The translations under genes and the position numbers were made by a program. 64,000 nucleotides of DNA from Durusdinium trenchii (taxonomy: Eukaryota > Sar > Dinophyceae > Suessiales > Symbiodiniaceae), in contig CAXAMN010021729.1 in the NCBI GenBank assembly GCA_963970005.1, positions 30,387 through 94,386 on the forward strand, read 5' to 3'. The notes under the pieces were generated by a model that was not told where the DNA came from, did not search any database, and saw nothing but the letters and a program-made list of their open reading frames with translations. Numbering within the stretch: position 1 is the first letter of the stretch; each line of letters begins with the position of its first letter. Shown in pieces: positions 42,901 to 55,625 of the stretch.

Positions 42901-44223
42901 AAGTCTGTTTATGTGGAGTTCCACCCACGCAGGGGGAGAGAGAGGCGGCCGCATGTTGGATCGCCGGTGTCGGTCGAGCTGCCGTGGTGTCTCGGTCCAG
43001 GTCGCTCCTAGCTCTCGTGAAGGGGTCATCGGCCCAGCCTCAGTGACAGCGCTTGCAGAGAATCGGCGTTACGGTTTTATTCACCCATCAAGGTTAAAGT
43101 GGGCAAAGAGGAACGGTGGCCTGGAAAAAGGTGGATGTTTGTGAAGGGATGCTGTACTTGATTCACTATTTTGTGTTAATTTTGCGGATTCGGCCTTTTC
43201 CAATTCTAGCCTTTAGGCCCGCCTAAGTGGGTACCTGCTTCGCCGGGCAGCATTTGACTTAGTCTGGAATCTGGAACTGGGATGTCAAGCTGTAGCTAAA
43301 CGTGCTCCTTCTAATGATTGAGGGCATCCGGCAATGCCTCATCACTCACGTCCCTGTAATTTGTGGCCGGCTTGGGGCTGTGTACTCTTCATCGCCTTTG
43401 AATCGATGGAACTATCAGAATGAGCTGTTTGGATTTATCTGGCCAAAGTGAAAGAGTGATGAGGATTGCTTCATGAAGCCATGGCAATTGGTCTCAACCT
43501 GAGTTTCGCACCAATCGGCACAGCCTCAGACATATGGAGACTCTGTGGACCACAAAATCCAAGGGGGGGGAAGCCCAGGCCCATCAGTATTATAAAGCCC
43601 GGTGCTAATCAAACGGCTGGGGCTAGGGGCACATATATATATATATACATACAGTTGTATAGAAATGCTTCTTGAGTCAACGTCTTCTCGCAATAATAAT
43701 AATAATAATAATCATCATCATCATCAAACTTCATCAATTGAGTCAACTGCGTATCTCCTTCACCAGAACTGCTTTCAGCCCTTCACCGTGCTGCTGTTCT
43801 GCTGCAGAAAGGCACGGTGCGCCTTACACGCCTCGGTGAGATGAGGCACTACAGCAACCATTTTGTAAGAAAAATACCATGGACGATAGCACCTCACCGG
43901 CGAATTTAAGCGTTCTCCCATGTCATCATCTGTGCATTTCTACTAGTTCGGGATGGCATGGAATGGCCAACACATGCCGAAGCTGCGCACGTCTGCGTTC
44001 ATCTGGCCTTGCTGTCACATCGGGCAGATGGGAGCATCAGCCTTGGAGGTCTTACTGCATGATGGATCTTTGGAGATCTACCAACCAACGGATTGTGAAG
44101 CATTTCTGATATTTTCAAATGAAATATCAGCAAGACGAAGCACTTGCAGGAGTGTTCTGAGGATGCTGACTGCCCACTTCCAGTGTCAAAAATCACCGAG
44201 AAAACATGCGGAGGAGTGCCCAC
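36956..44223 (-). CDS. Pepsin-like aspartic protease (A1 family), at least 10 small exons
   Basis: Exons joined by phase: 44223-44178 (GTPPHVFSVIFDTG, first catalytic Asp); 41783-41715 (FVRDKVCLGSACAVADFVE); 41429-41369 (WDGVLGLAQAL); 39936-39888 (SLSDHPEFNILHKMFQ); 39481-39448 (VLKKPIFAVYL); 39077-39012 (EAEITFGSIRPERMAS); 38422-38372 (GYWQIQIDDVTIDGKRT); 38193-38136 (GCQGVLDTGSSLL, second catalytic Asp); 37697-37646 (MGPKHDVNALLAGLNFK); 37021-36956 (PDLRISGKLFELDADDWMD). Wherever exons are adjacent the phases agree exactly. Donors are GT or GC (GC at 41368, 39011, 38371, 37645, 36955); acceptors are AG. Both Asp-Thr-Gly sites are intact. Exons are missing between the first and second listed, between 39012 and 38422, between 37646 and 37021, and at both ends. 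Cell location is unknown because the N-terminus was not found. Confidence 0.9.
37988..38094. repeat. CTAGTAG-type mosaic repeat, locus 2 (intronic)
   Basis: Alternating modules such as GCATCGCTACTAGGA, AAGAAGCTACTAG, CGGCTCCTGGC and AAGGACGCTACTAG. It lies in the intron between protease exons 38136-38193 and 37646-37697. Confidence 0.85.
38546..38580. repeat. CT-rich microsatellite
   Basis: Imperfect CTCTCTCG run inside an intron of the aspartic protease gene. Confidence 0.8.
40400..40790. repeat. Degenerate repeats related to 680-1110
   Basis: Motifs such as CAGTGCTGCGCCTGCCACGA, AAGTGTTGCGCCACGAAA and AAAGCGCTG recur with changing spacing, matching the decayed repeats at 1040-1110 (CAAAGTCCTGCGCCTGCCAC). 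This tract lies within the intron 39937-41368 of the aspartic protease gene. Confidence 0.6.
43692..43726. repeat. Compound AAT/ATC microsatellite
   Basis: About seven AAT repeats followed by five ATC repeats, next to a TA run (43626-43642); within the first protease intron. Confidence 0.9.
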
Positions 44224-47200
44224 CTCAGTCGGTCAGCTCAGGTGCTTCCACAACAACTCCTGTCATTTGAGCTAAGAGGAAGTTTTTTTCAAAGGACCGG
44301 ATGAACCTCCAAGGCTGCTTTTGGGGGGAAGTTTGTTTCAACCACATGGAGATCCCTATTCTCCATTGTTTTCTTTCCTTTTGAACGATATGGGCTCCCT
44401 GGGCCGCCCATCTTGCAGCTCTCCGTAGTACTGTAGGGCATGAACCTGCTGTGCCTGTGTGCCAGTCAGTTCGACAAATCGCACCTCTCACCTCTTTCCT
44501 GTGAGGAGATTTGGAGCGGAGAAGATCATCCCATCGCATGGAGCGGATTTTAACACATTTCATTCCGAGAAGAACATTAACATGTGGCCCGCGACTTTGT
44601 TCAGCAAATTGCTCCGAGTCCAGCCTTGCCTGGGCTCGCATTCGTGACCTTGGCCATCACTTGTACTTCCCAACACTTGTTGAGTGTATGATTTGATGTT
44701 TGAACCCAAACTTGACGTTGTATTCCTCACCATACCTATTCCATTTCTTCGGGCAAAAGCATGTAACTTTGAAGTTTGACTGCAAGTGACTTGGGGGGCT
44801 AGAATAGAAAGGCACCAAGAAGCAATCATGACAATCATGACGGGGGATTCCCAAGTCACCCAGGCTCGCATTTAAGATGCGAGGCTTGCGCTGCTCTGGA
44901 TCGGACCAAAGTTGCGTGTGGCCACGAAAATAAGCAACCAACCCTGAAGCAATACAGTCATCGTCCAGGTTTTTGACCGTTCATATCCCCCAACTACTTG
45001 GAAGATCAACTTATCTTTGTCTTGAAGCAGGGGACCTTTGATTTAGCGAATTCAGCACCTACGGATCTTGAATCCACACCCACCTGGCATCTGCTTCACT
45101 ATTCAATGGGACGCCCAGCAGCACGACGTCATGTTCGACACGATGCTTTAGGCCTGGACCGGCGTCGCGACACATCAGCTCAATGTGAGAGACAACATAC
45201 TGAGACTTGGCGATGTTTGACCTGTTCAGCGTTTTTTTTAAAACCTGTTTTTGTCTCCGGCTGCGGCTGCTAATCGGTAGTACTAGGCTATAACGGCTAT
45301 AACCGCCTCACTGCCTCATGACCGATCCAAATGCATCATCTGTGAACCAATGACATACACTCCAAGTCTTCTAGTTGCTCAGAGGGGTCTCTCCCAACCT
45401 CTTCATTCTTAACAAAGTCTGCGCAGGACCGCTTTGGAAGGAGGCCCCCCGACGGGGACCAAAGCAACTGCAAGCCCTTGAGTGCCCCGACTCAAAAGGT
45501 CGAGTCCGTCCTTTCTGACCTTTGCTCTCCTGAGCCCAGCAAACTTGCGCAGTTGGCACAGCTTTTTTCAATGGACATTTCCACTGGGCATGGTGAGCAA
45601 CATGTCCGGGAGGAAGTTTTAAACGTTTTGCACGTAGAACCGTAGAACTGTAGAACCAAACCCACATGGGCCTCGTTCAAAGCGAGAAGGGCGCAAGAAA
45701 ACTCCAAGCACGAAACCTCGTGGAACACCACATGGATAGAAAGTGCATAGAACCATCAAGAAATCAAACAATAGGATATTGCTGCTACAAGTATTGCAAG
45801 ACGTATACAAACCTTACTAGTGTAAACCGGTGAATCTTCCTGTAACTACTAAGGAGGCCAATCCCTTGCCCCTCTTGCCCCTGAGACCGTGTCTCACTTC
45901 TCTTCAAAGAGATCGTCACTCCTGGATTGCGGGATCGCCTCAGACCACCAGTTTCAAGTACACTCAAAAGCTCGATGATGACATACGACAAATTGTACAA
46001 CCAGTGTTGTTCAAGGATATCAATTTGCGCCCGACATCACCCAACAATTCAACAGGCTAGCAGAAACCTGCCGCTTTGTAGAAAGGTACCATGGACAGCG
46101 AGGTACCCTGTCAGGATTCAGAACACATAGACTCTTTTTATGCACTCTCGTAGTCTAGCACTCACTTACAAAGTTTCTAGATTGCCAACAGTCATGTGTC
46201 TGAGTAGCTGACAAAGCATCAACCACTGCAAGAAGCAAGCAAACCTGAGGCAAAGCGAATCACCAGTTCCTACAAATTGCACCGGGACCTTGTGAATCAG
46301 CGAAGCACTTGATGTTTGGTACAAAGTGCCCCATTCAAAATCATCTGCCACTCAGCCTGCAACCTGAGGCAGCGGCCAAAAGCTTCATTACCTTCATTTC
46401 ATCTCCTCAATCAATCGCTTGATGTGAGGCGGTGGCACTCGCACTAAGCATGGTACAACGTCCCGTTTTCGCCTGTCTCACCCTGTGTAGTGTTGAGTAA
46501 AGTCATGTAAAGTCTACAAAACACACCATCACACCAACTACTTGAGTGACCCCAACATAGATCGACACATCTCTGCCGCATATCCATTCAACATCATATT
46601 GAAAGGGTCCTATGACAGCACGACACCAAAACCACGGCCACTATTCCTTAGGACCCGGCAACAAAGTGGGCGGCCCATGCACCCCAGAACCGAGTTCGTT
46701 CATTGAACCCGTTGGGCTGTGACAGCAGTGACAACATTTATACAAAAAAATACTCTATGCCGCACATGCCTACTACATGTAAGATTGGCAATATTGACGT
46801 TTACCGTTTATATACCTCTTCAAGGTCTTGCTCTATTTCACACGGCCATGGTCCTACAAAGAATTAGCTGCAGACCTTGTTTAAGTTGTTTCGCAGTGTC
46901 TGGATGCAGGTTGCTTCAAATTGGCCCCAACCATTACCAAAGGAAAAGCTTGACAGTTTCCTTTTCCTCTTGCGTCCGGTCACTGGGGTTTGTTCTTGAA
47001 GGTGCTGCCTCCAAACGGTATTCTTGCGACAAAACTCTACAAGACTTGCGATTTTGCAAAGCCTCAAAAAATTATACGAAGATGTGGTGTCTGGTGTGGC
47101 CCAACACTTACTAGAGACATGAAGACGTGGCACGGTGATCCTTTCATGGCAGATGCAATACTGTACGATACTGTGCGCATGTTGGAGGTGTTGGCAATCA

Positions 47201-48739
47201 ATTCTCGTGGCAGGCGCGATGACTTGTGACGTTGCAGCGTTTGGTGGTCATTGCCAGATTGCCGCTTTGCGTGGTGTGTGGAGGTGCTTGGGATTGTGCA
47301 ACTGATGCGCTCTGCCCTACTTCACTCTGGTAGTGGTCTTGTAAGACTTCCACTTTCCAGTGTCGCTTTGGGAGGTCTCACTGAAATGCTCGTTTTGTAG
47401 GCTACATCGTCTCACTTTGACCTAGTCTCGTACGAAACGCTCGTTTTGGGGACTGAGAGTGTCCTGCAAGGGTGTCGCACAACAGTGACCCACTTCTGTG
47501 TGCCCTGAAACTCCAAAAGAGCCAAATCAAGAGAAGTCCTTGATCAAGGTCTACAGTAACCTTAATCAATGGGCTTGACGGCTTGATGCTTAATTACTCG
47601 ATTAGGGTTATATATATAGAAAATACATGAAAATACTCAATTGCTTGCGTTTCAAACGTGTTTGTCAAAAATCAGATTGCATTTTTCATTGATTGATTTC
47701 ATACAATGTAGTTGTTGTGGTTGGTTGTTGCAACATGGTGCAAAAAGGTCCGTGCAAAACACTTCTGTTCAAAGCGCGGATTTGCAGACGTAATGCCCCA
47801 CAAAAGCGCTGCACAAGAGTATCCTACAAGAGTCTGGCCCACAAAAGTGTCGTGCAAGAGTGCCCCAAAATGCTCTCCTTCCGAGGCCAACGTGTGCTAC
47901 CGACCATGGATGTTTACAAGTCCGGATCGTACGCTACTTGTCAAATAGATGGAACCTGGAACCTTTCAAGCGATTCTCATTGTTGGACAATCTATGATTC
48001 TGCTGTACTTAATGTATCAATCTATGACAATAGCTTGGAACAAATCTTTGTCTGCAAGGGCTTGGGCGTCTTAGTTTTTCAGGTCAAGGTCGAGGTACCT
48101 TTTCTTCGCTCAAGGTGAAGCAGCTTTGGCTTTTGTCGACTTGGGCGAGGTGGCGCCTGCACCCTTTTGAGAGGGCAAGAACCTCGGTGAGAGGCTGAGA
48201 CAGCATTTGGAGGAAACACGAGGACACCCAGTGCATTGCTTGGCCAAAACTGATGGCATGAACCATGCAATATCAGATGAAAGTCATACGAACGGTTTCT
48301 TTTGTGTCTTTGAACTTGTCTTGACTTTCCAAATAGGGCAATGCATGGTATGTCTGAAAATGAGGGGGGCACATTGGCGCCTCAACACCCCTCACCAAAC
48401 GGGTTGCAGCTTCTTGCCGGTTCATCTTCGCGCTTGCTTGAGGCAAGGACCGTTTGTATTCCGTGATGGCATGCCTTGGCGAGAGAGAGAGAGAGACACA
48501 CAAAGCATCACCATTGCCTGCGTCTTCCACATTCCAAGTAACATCAACAAACATCAACAGACTAGGTATTTATATAGGTATTTTACATCTTTTGCATTCA
48601 TTGCATTCATCGTTGTACAGTACCTGTCTTGAACGAGAAACTGTTTCGTTGTAAGTGAAAACTGCCAACTGCAACTTGTCTTTGCGTTACCAGTTGCCAT
48701 GCTTTCATGCGCACGAATCCAAACGAATCCGAGCCGCTG
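44224..48739. other. Intergenic region with inverted satellite relics
   Basis: The 5' end of the aspartic protease gene should lie in the first kilobase or two, but no further exon was recognised. Between 47390 and 47875 there are inverted relics of the repeats at the left window edge (listed separately). Remaining open frames lack domains. Confidence 0.4.
47390..47875. repeat. Inverted, decayed copies of the 1-1110 satellite family
   Basis: CGTACGAAACGCTCGTTTTGG (47428-47448) is nearly the reverse complement of the CCAAAACGAGCGTTTC stretch near 687. At 47800-47872 decayed 13 bp units read CACAAGAGTATCC, TACAAGAGTCTGG and GTGCAAGAGTGCC, the reverse complement of the 1-334 unit. About 46.5 kb separates the two loci. 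Confidence 0.7.
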
Positions 48740-50695
48740 CTTCTGGACGAAGAGCTGTGACTCGGGTAAATCTCCCAAGTACCTGGCAAAACATGGATTG
48801 GATTGAGACTCTTGATTAACAACCCCCACAGTCCTGGATGTTCCATTTCAAATGGGGGGTTTAGTCATCAAGAGTCTACATTACTGTTGGGTTTTGAGAA
48901 GAACCGACTGGCAAATGGAGGATGTCAAGTTCCACACGTGGTTTACCACGTTTGTTGGTGTTTACCCATCACCAACAGCAGAGGACCCTGCCACGGACGC
49001 GCGTTTCAGGATCTCCGCTCCGGGCACACACCAGGATTTCCGCCGAAGACCGTGAGCGGCGGCACGATGGTGTCTGGAGGTAGAATCTCAGCTTCGCATC
49101 GATGACCGCGCGACGATAACAGCCTCATCCCCCATTTTTTCTTTTTTCTCTCTCTCTGTCTCACAGGAGAGACTGTGAACTAGAAGACTAAATGGACTAA
49201 ATGGACCCTCTCTCTCTCTCACACGACAAAATGGACTGTGAACTAGAAGATACTCCTCCTGGCCCCTTTCTAGGACGTCTCCCAAAACACGATTTCAAGG
49301 ATTCACAAGCCAGTCAACATATTTGTGTCTTACAATATATTGCCCGTGCCCTAAATAGGTTGGCTGCTGGTTCGGATGCTTTAGGGATCCCGCAGTGTCA
49401 GGAAGCACCAAGGAGTTGTCCTCTCAAGGATGCCAAAGGTTAGAACAGAGAGGTGTCTCCGTCACTTGGAACCCGTAATATCTTCAGCATCACATCTGCA
49501 ACCCTTCCTCCAAGCATTTTTTCAGGGAACCCGTTCTGAAGCTGCAACACGGCACTGAAGGTCCAACGACTTAGCAGTCCTTGAGGATACAGCGTTTGGA
49601 AATGATGCAGTTCTCGCCAATATTGACACAGGAGCCTGAGCTGGACAATGGCGACTAGCAAGGATTTGCAAATGGCAACTTACCGCGATGTACAAGGACA
49701 GAGCAAGACTACGCACTTCAGTAGCAACAAAGGCAGGCTGCGACTTCTTATTCAACTCTCAGCTACCCACCATATCCAAAAAAAGCTGCTACCCAGCAAG
49801 TAAGTTCTTGAAATGTTCCGGTCCTCGCACCCCTGTCTTAGATTCTCCAGTCTCTTATTTCTTTTGCCGCTCCAGTCCAGGACATCCCAATCTCCCTTAA
49901 CAGAAACAGTCCGACGGTCCCCTGCATTGGGTTGGACATCCTAAGTGATAAACGCGGTATATATATATATTATATATTATGACCGGACATCTCTGGGTAC
50001 ACACTTTGGGCAGCACCCTGCCTTTCTCCACCCGTACATAGGTGACACAACCAGTCACATGCCTTCAGCGTTCACCGCCATCACCCTGTGCCGACAAACA
50101 GCCAATGGAGGCTGCGCAAACCACGCTGCCCGCGCCCACCGTCACGTGGTCGCCGATGGTCATCGGGAAGAAGGCGATGCTGCCCTGGAGCCGATCGAGT
50201 AGAGTCGTTTCTGTCAGACCTGACCTGAACCGTTGCGTCCCATTGGTCCCAACGTCAGGAGATGTAAGGAGCAATCTTTGCTGACAAACACACGCTCCGG
50301 CTTCCAGGAAAATCGTCGTCCGGGCTCCTTGCCTTGTACTTCTTGTGCGACGGTCTCAGGACGCAGTTCTCACCGACGATCACATGTTTGCCTAGCTTGG
50401 ACGAGAAAACTGTTGCATGACCCACATGCAGTTTGCGCATCTGCCACGCCGGCATAACCGCAAAGGTCAGTTCTTGAACTAGAGAGCCACACTCCGCAAT
50501 CTACCAAATTAAAACACATCCAGAAAGGCTCAGGCTCACTCACGCCAGGCCTGTTGCTGTTGGAAACTCTACAATCTACATGAACCGACTGCGAAACACC
50601 GCAGACCCAAAGACAGCTCCCTCAAAGACAGCTCAATGGCGCCAGGCTGGCCGATCTTCAGCAGTTGGAGATCCCCACGGAGGACCGTACCAGGC
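48740..50695 (-). CDS. DCTN5: Dynactin subunit 5 (p25)-like protein, small exons
   Basis: Hexapeptide-repeat (left-handed beta-helix) protein of the dynactin pointed-end complex, which links dynein to cargo. Exons: 50695 to about 50660 (PGTVLRGDL); 50440-50333 (LHVGHATVFSS, VIVGENCVLRPSHKKYK); 50184-50103 (GSIAFFPMTIGDHVTVGAGS, VVCAASI); 49635-49576 (GSCVNIGENCIISKRCILKD); 49495-49473 (VMLKILR); a possible 12 bp microexon 49420-49409 (DNSL); 49085-49027 (ILPPDTIVPPLTVFGGNPG); 48782 onward (YLGDLPESQ). Phases agree across each junction from 50440 to 48782. Donors after 50333, 50103 and 49576 are GC. The order matches the animal DCTN5 blocks RGDL, RPxxKKF, FFPLxIGDHV, KNCVIGRRCVLKD, LPPETVVPPFTVF and GELPE. 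The first exon(s), the exact end of 50695-50660 and the C-terminus are not resolved. Confidence 0.85.
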
Positions 50696-52687
50696 CTCAT
50701 AAAGCAAAGATGAGACAAACCTGTGTCGGAGGAGCAAACCAAACTTTTAGGAGCTGACACACATTGGATGGTTTCTGTAGCCCCAACGGCTGCCACACAT
50801 GGCATTGCAAAGAAGTGGTCTGGGTACTTCGCCAGTTGCCCATGGAACACATTTCTTAGTCGCCTTCAACATTCAAGGCGAGGATTCCAAACATTTGAGT
50901 GACCACACCTGCAATTTGAACCTTTAAGATCTTTGAGAGTCAATCAGTTTATCATATTATGATATATATATACATTATATACAGTATATTTATCATAACA
51001 ACCAGCATTCCCGACCCCAAAGAGTCTGTTTGTACTCCAACCCAAAAGGCTTACTGGCTTACTCCAAGAAACAGGAACATTTCCCTTCTTGTTGAGTTCA
51101 TTATCTTATAGTATCTTATCTTCCCTTCCATGCCGTTCACAACCTCGGGGCAACGCTGACCGGTTGGTTGGGGTATCTGGCTTGATTGAACAAATACTTC
51201 TTCTGCACTGCCATCCAGCTGGGCCGAGAAGATAGCCATTCGTACAGCGGAAATGGCTTTCCAAGCATGCAACAACTTTGGGAAGCGGTTCCGTTCCCAT
51301 TATCAACGTCGTATCCTCACTATTCGTATCATCTGATCATGTAGGTAATAATTACAGGACCCAACGATGAGTGTCTTGGCCCATTGGGTGCCCGAACAAC
51401 CCACCCAAAGAAACTGAATGAAATTGAACCATCGTGAACGGACACTGGAGTCAGTTGAGCATCTGCAGTGACTTCACATGCGACATCCCGCACAATTTCC
51501 AACAACCAAATAACAGCTTTGGCTTAACAGACTTAACAGCTATGGGGGTCACGCAGCAAAGCCTTGAATGAGAGAGGAAAGGGCTACATAATATCCTGAG
51601 CACCACACTTGATGACAGAGTTGCCAACCAATGTGATGTTCTGCGAACCGCAAAGAACAGAATTTCTGCTCACCTTGGGTGATTTCGGCATGGCAAATGG
51701 TTCTGTCTTTGTCTACATGTCGGCAATGTAAGGATTGCGGGGAAAGCAAGTCTTGCTGCTTTGCAGATTGGTGGATGAGTTGGGTAGATCTGGGCAATTT
51801 CTGCAAACCTAGCAGCTGAAGCAAGCCTAATTTGAAGACCACTTTGAAGACCCTATTCCTTGAGTGAGCGAGCTCCTGGTACAAGCAGTTGAGCTACACA
51901 CACACACACAAAACTCCCAAAATGTTTACAGCATGGCCTTGTTTCCAGAGGCTGTCTGGATATAGTCTGCCTTCATCATGGGAGCACTTTCGCAGAAGAA
52001 GTCTGAATGGCAGCAACTTCGTGACACGGGAAACACGTCTTGCTCAATACCTTTTCATGCTTTAACAGATGCAGCACATGTGCCGGCAAGTTGGCCCTTG
52101 ACAACGAAAGGTAGGGACTAAGACCGAAACATTGCCCCCAGTCCTAAACTAGTCACAAAGGGCCACAATGTGTGATACTGTAGCAGGAGCTGTTCAAACA
52201 CCATCGCAACCGCCGCCTTGTTGTAGTAGATGGGTGGGGCTTCCAGGTCTAGTGCTAAGCCTGACAGGTCCAAATGCATAGTTTCACCGCAAAGACTGAA
52301 TGGATGAAGAAGGCGCCTGCCTTATTCAGCTATGAAACTTTGGGAGCAAAAACGTGAGTGAAAAACTCGCAAGTGGCGTTCTGTCAGGACCATGCTACCG
52401 GTCTGTGGGCTCTTTGAACATGGTCATCTGTCCGTGGTCTGCTGGGAACATAGTGCTCTTGAACAGCGTGTTTGCAAAGCAATCTACTCAATTCACGGTA
52501 CAGTACAGTTCTTCTCCCAATACTGCTGCATTTATGTCTCACTCAAAAAAAGGCGACAAGACATCCGACCAAGCAAACCCGTGGCGGCGGTCGTTTCATC
52601 AGTGCAACCCTACTTTAAACACACACACACACACTCAGATTGACTGCTCAACTGAATGAGCATTCGTTCAGAAAGTGGTTCACCGAT

Positions 52688-52765
52688 GCATCGCTACTAG
52701 GAACAAGAACGCTACTAGGGGCTCCTGGCCTTACTACTAGGAGCAAGGACATTACTAGGACCAGG
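52688..52765. repeat. CTAGTAG-type mosaic repeat, locus 3
   Basis: Contains GCATCGCTACTAGGAAC, AAGAACGCTACTAGG, GGCTCCTGGCCTTACTAC and TAGGAGCAAGGACATTAC, sharing long modules with locus 2 (37988-38094). Confidence 0.85.
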
Positions 52766-53899
52766 AGCTTTTCCAAGTTTGCTTTTCAAACGACCCTTCA
52801 GCACGAGGCGCTCCAATCATCCGCTGTCTCTGCCATGGCATGTGCAAATACAGCTGAGACAGTATTCTTTGCGAATCTGAGGGGATCCCGGACGCTTCTT
52901 TTTCATAATGTGGTCACTATGATCCCGCGCCTTTGGGAGATCAACCAGGCCATGTCGTATGCCATGGAACATTGGTAATCATTGGATATCATTGGAATCA
53001 TTGGTCATCTGTCAACTAATTTGCAGGTCGGCCATATCGTCTGAACTTCTCAATTTTCCTTGTTCACTGTTCTCACTGTTCTTGCGCTTCCAATAGCTCT
53101 ATCACAGGCTCAAGATCTAGCTGCGAAAGAATGCGACGAGTTTGACTTGAGTTTCTTGTCTTCCAACTGGTATGACTCGGTACAAGACGTAGAATCTTTG
53201 GTCTGCAAGCTGACGAAGTGGTGCGCAGCTCTTTCCGTTCGGTTGCTTTGCGGCTTTGGCAAAGAGCTATTCGGCTATTGATGTAGAGCTCCGGTGCGGT
53301 GGGCGTGGCCGTTGGTGCTGCATCTGATGCATGATCTGGTGCTATGACGTCAAAGGCCCATCAGCTCACAAATCTCCAAATAGCCAGGAGACCTCGGATT
53401 GTGGAATACTGCCGCATGGGTGTTGCTGAAACACCACGGGCCCTTGGCGTTTCATGGCGTTTCCACATCCCACATTCACATACTGGAAGTATATCCCCAA
53501 GCTATCGGGCAGCACACCCGGTGCAACACATCAGTCCACCCGGTGCTCAACCGTGCCTCCCAATGAGAATGATACACGGCCTCCCTATGACTTACTTGAC
53601 TTACTTGCAAATACGGCCAAAACTCAGACCAAGTGAACATGAACAGGACAGAATCACGGTCTGGAGCTCGTTTACACTGGGTTTATTATGTTTATTGGGA
53701 CAATTGAATGCCTCGAATTGCTCATTTCACACGGAAGGTAGTTGTGTAGCTATCCCTGACTTCCTTCTGGAAAACCAAGGCATGCCGAACATGGACATGA
53801 CATGAAATGACTTTGGTTTGGCCATCTTTCCAGCAATCAAGTAGACATTTTCTTGTACCCGTAAACTTGGTGCCCACTTTGGGTGGAATCTATTGAATA

Positions 53900-53996
53900 G
53901 TAGCTTCTTGCTACTACTAGTAATGCCCTTGTCACTAGTAGCGATGCACTTGTTGCTCGTAGCTTCTTGTTACTAGTAGTAATGCCCTTGTAATAG
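53900..53996. repeat. CTAGTAG-type mosaic repeat, locus 4
   Basis: Repeats of CTACTAGTAATGCCCTTGT, CTAGTAGCGATGC and GTAGCTTCTTG in mixed order, partly reverse-complementary to loci 2 and 3. Confidence 0.85.
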
Positions 53997-54254
53997 ATCC
54001 ATTGAAGCAAGCCACCAGCTTCCATCCTCTTCGATGACCTGCAGCCGTTCTGCAGCCTCACCAGAACAAAGGCCAAGGTATCGAACGGCGCGGCATGAGT
54101 GCCGGAGTGGCAACTGGTAAAACGAGATCAAACGAGAAGAACATGGACTCATCGACTTTCTGCATCTGTCCGCATCCTTGCAAAGATTCAACAGAAGCTT
54201 CCTTGCAACCGGGAATAGAGATTGGAAGCTACTAACCAACACCCCCTCCCCGAC

Positions 54255-54376
54255 CCGAGGCTCTGGCTGCCTCTTGTTGGCCGTTTGACGCGCTTTTGGG
54301 TGAGCAAACCACCGCGACGCTTTTGTAGTTTCCCCGGAAGAAAATGTCCACCCTGCGCTGGATGGTGAAGTGATAC
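54255..54376 (-). CDS. Hypothetical minus-strand exon
   Basis: Bounded by a GCAG acceptor before 54376 and a GT donor at 54254-54253. Third positions are mostly G or C. The peptide includes YHFTIQRRVDIFFRGNYKSV and AVVCSPKSASNGQQEAARAS. Another open stretch at about 54065-54005 (minus) reads AERLQVIEEDGSWWLASM and could be a further exon of the same gene. No family recognised. Confidence 0.4.
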
Positions 54377-54493
54377 CTGCAAGGTCAAGATGTGAGTTGT
54401 CTAGCACGCATGTGGAGCTTTCCTCAGTTGCAGCCACAGGCTTTACAACCGGCCTAAAACACCTGTCAATCAAACAGAAGCTACGAGTTCCGG

Positions 54494-54554
54494 TGCTCCT
54501 GGCATCGCTACTAGGAGCAAGGATGCCTTACTACTAGGAACAAGAAGCTACTAC
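54494..54554. repeat. CTAGTAG-type mosaic repeat, locus 5
   Basis: GCTCCTGGCATCGCTACTAG, AGCAAGGATGCCTTACTAC and GGAACAAGAAGCTACTAC in sequence. Confidence 0.85.
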
Positions 54555-55625
54555 TTCCGAAGGATCAATCCAGCGAGTTCTTCCACGCTTCGCTACGGCC
54601 TCTCCAAGGCTGTCAGCACATCGGTCAGTCGTGGGGAGGCGTGAACCTGGACGTTTACCAGTCGTGGCGTGTATCTCAAATCCCGGAAGATCTGCTGGCC
54701 GTGGCTGGAGAGACTTAGCTATGCTGCTATCATGTGCCATCTTTCTCTCCACCCCAAGAAACCCATCTGGAGTGGTGGTGAAACAAACGTAGCAGCTGAG
54801 TCCTTGACCATACAAAAGCTTCCGTTGGGCGAAAGTAACTGGGCTGCTGCCTCAAGCTAGTGTCATGGTGTCACGCACATCTCCAAGTAGCTTTAGATAT
54901 GCGGGGTTACTTCTGTGCTGTCAAACGTTGTGCAATCCATCCATATCTCAGAGCATTCGGAATTATGAGTCTTTCAAGGACTTTCACACTGTTCTGGTCT
55001 GGTCTGTTCTGTAAGCCTCTCCTCCTCTGTTTAGAAAGTAGATAGACATAAAACATCATAAAGCTGTTCTGCTGCTTGGAAGAAGCAAACGACATTCACA
55101 AACATGCCTCAGGCAAGGACAGAGCAGAACCTGGTGGTCAGGGTCAGCTCGGCATGTTCTGACTCCAACTGCTAGTCATATTGTATATACCTGAAACATC
55201 CTGAAACGTTGCTTTACATGGCCGCCCAACATGAACATCGGGCATGGCCTGCACATTGAATTTGTTTGTCGTGTGTTCTTTTGCATTTTTCCACCCCGAT
55301 ACCGCAGACGGGCGTACTCGGAGACTCCACCACGGAGCTCGTGTCGGCAGTAGGCCTCATCTCGTGTGAAAAATCCGGTGATGAAACGGTGCCGATGGGA
55401 TAATATCCAGTTCCAACACCTGAGTATTTTTCAAAGCTTGGGCGACCCCTGCTTTAATCTGAAGGAAGGTAGACGGGTAGACTGGACCAACATGAACCAA
55501 GAGGTTGAATCAGCCTTTCAACCTTCCAACCTTGTTCCTCCAAGACACTGACAGTCGCAAGAAAACCAGAACCACAACTCTGCATCATTCCGCATGCACG
55601 AAAGGCTTGTCCCTGAGGGTTGCAC

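Larger units (their letters stand above)
50696..54254. other. Intergenic region, no gene recognised
   Basis: Upstream exons of the DCTN5-like gene are expected near 50.7-51.3 kb but were not identified. A TA-rich run lies at 50960-51000 and CA runs at 51896-51910 and 52619-52634. Two CTAGTAG mosaic loci are listed separately. An open frame at 53060-53281 (plus) begins with a hydrophobic signal-like stretch but starts at TTG and matches nothing I know. Confidence 0.45.
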
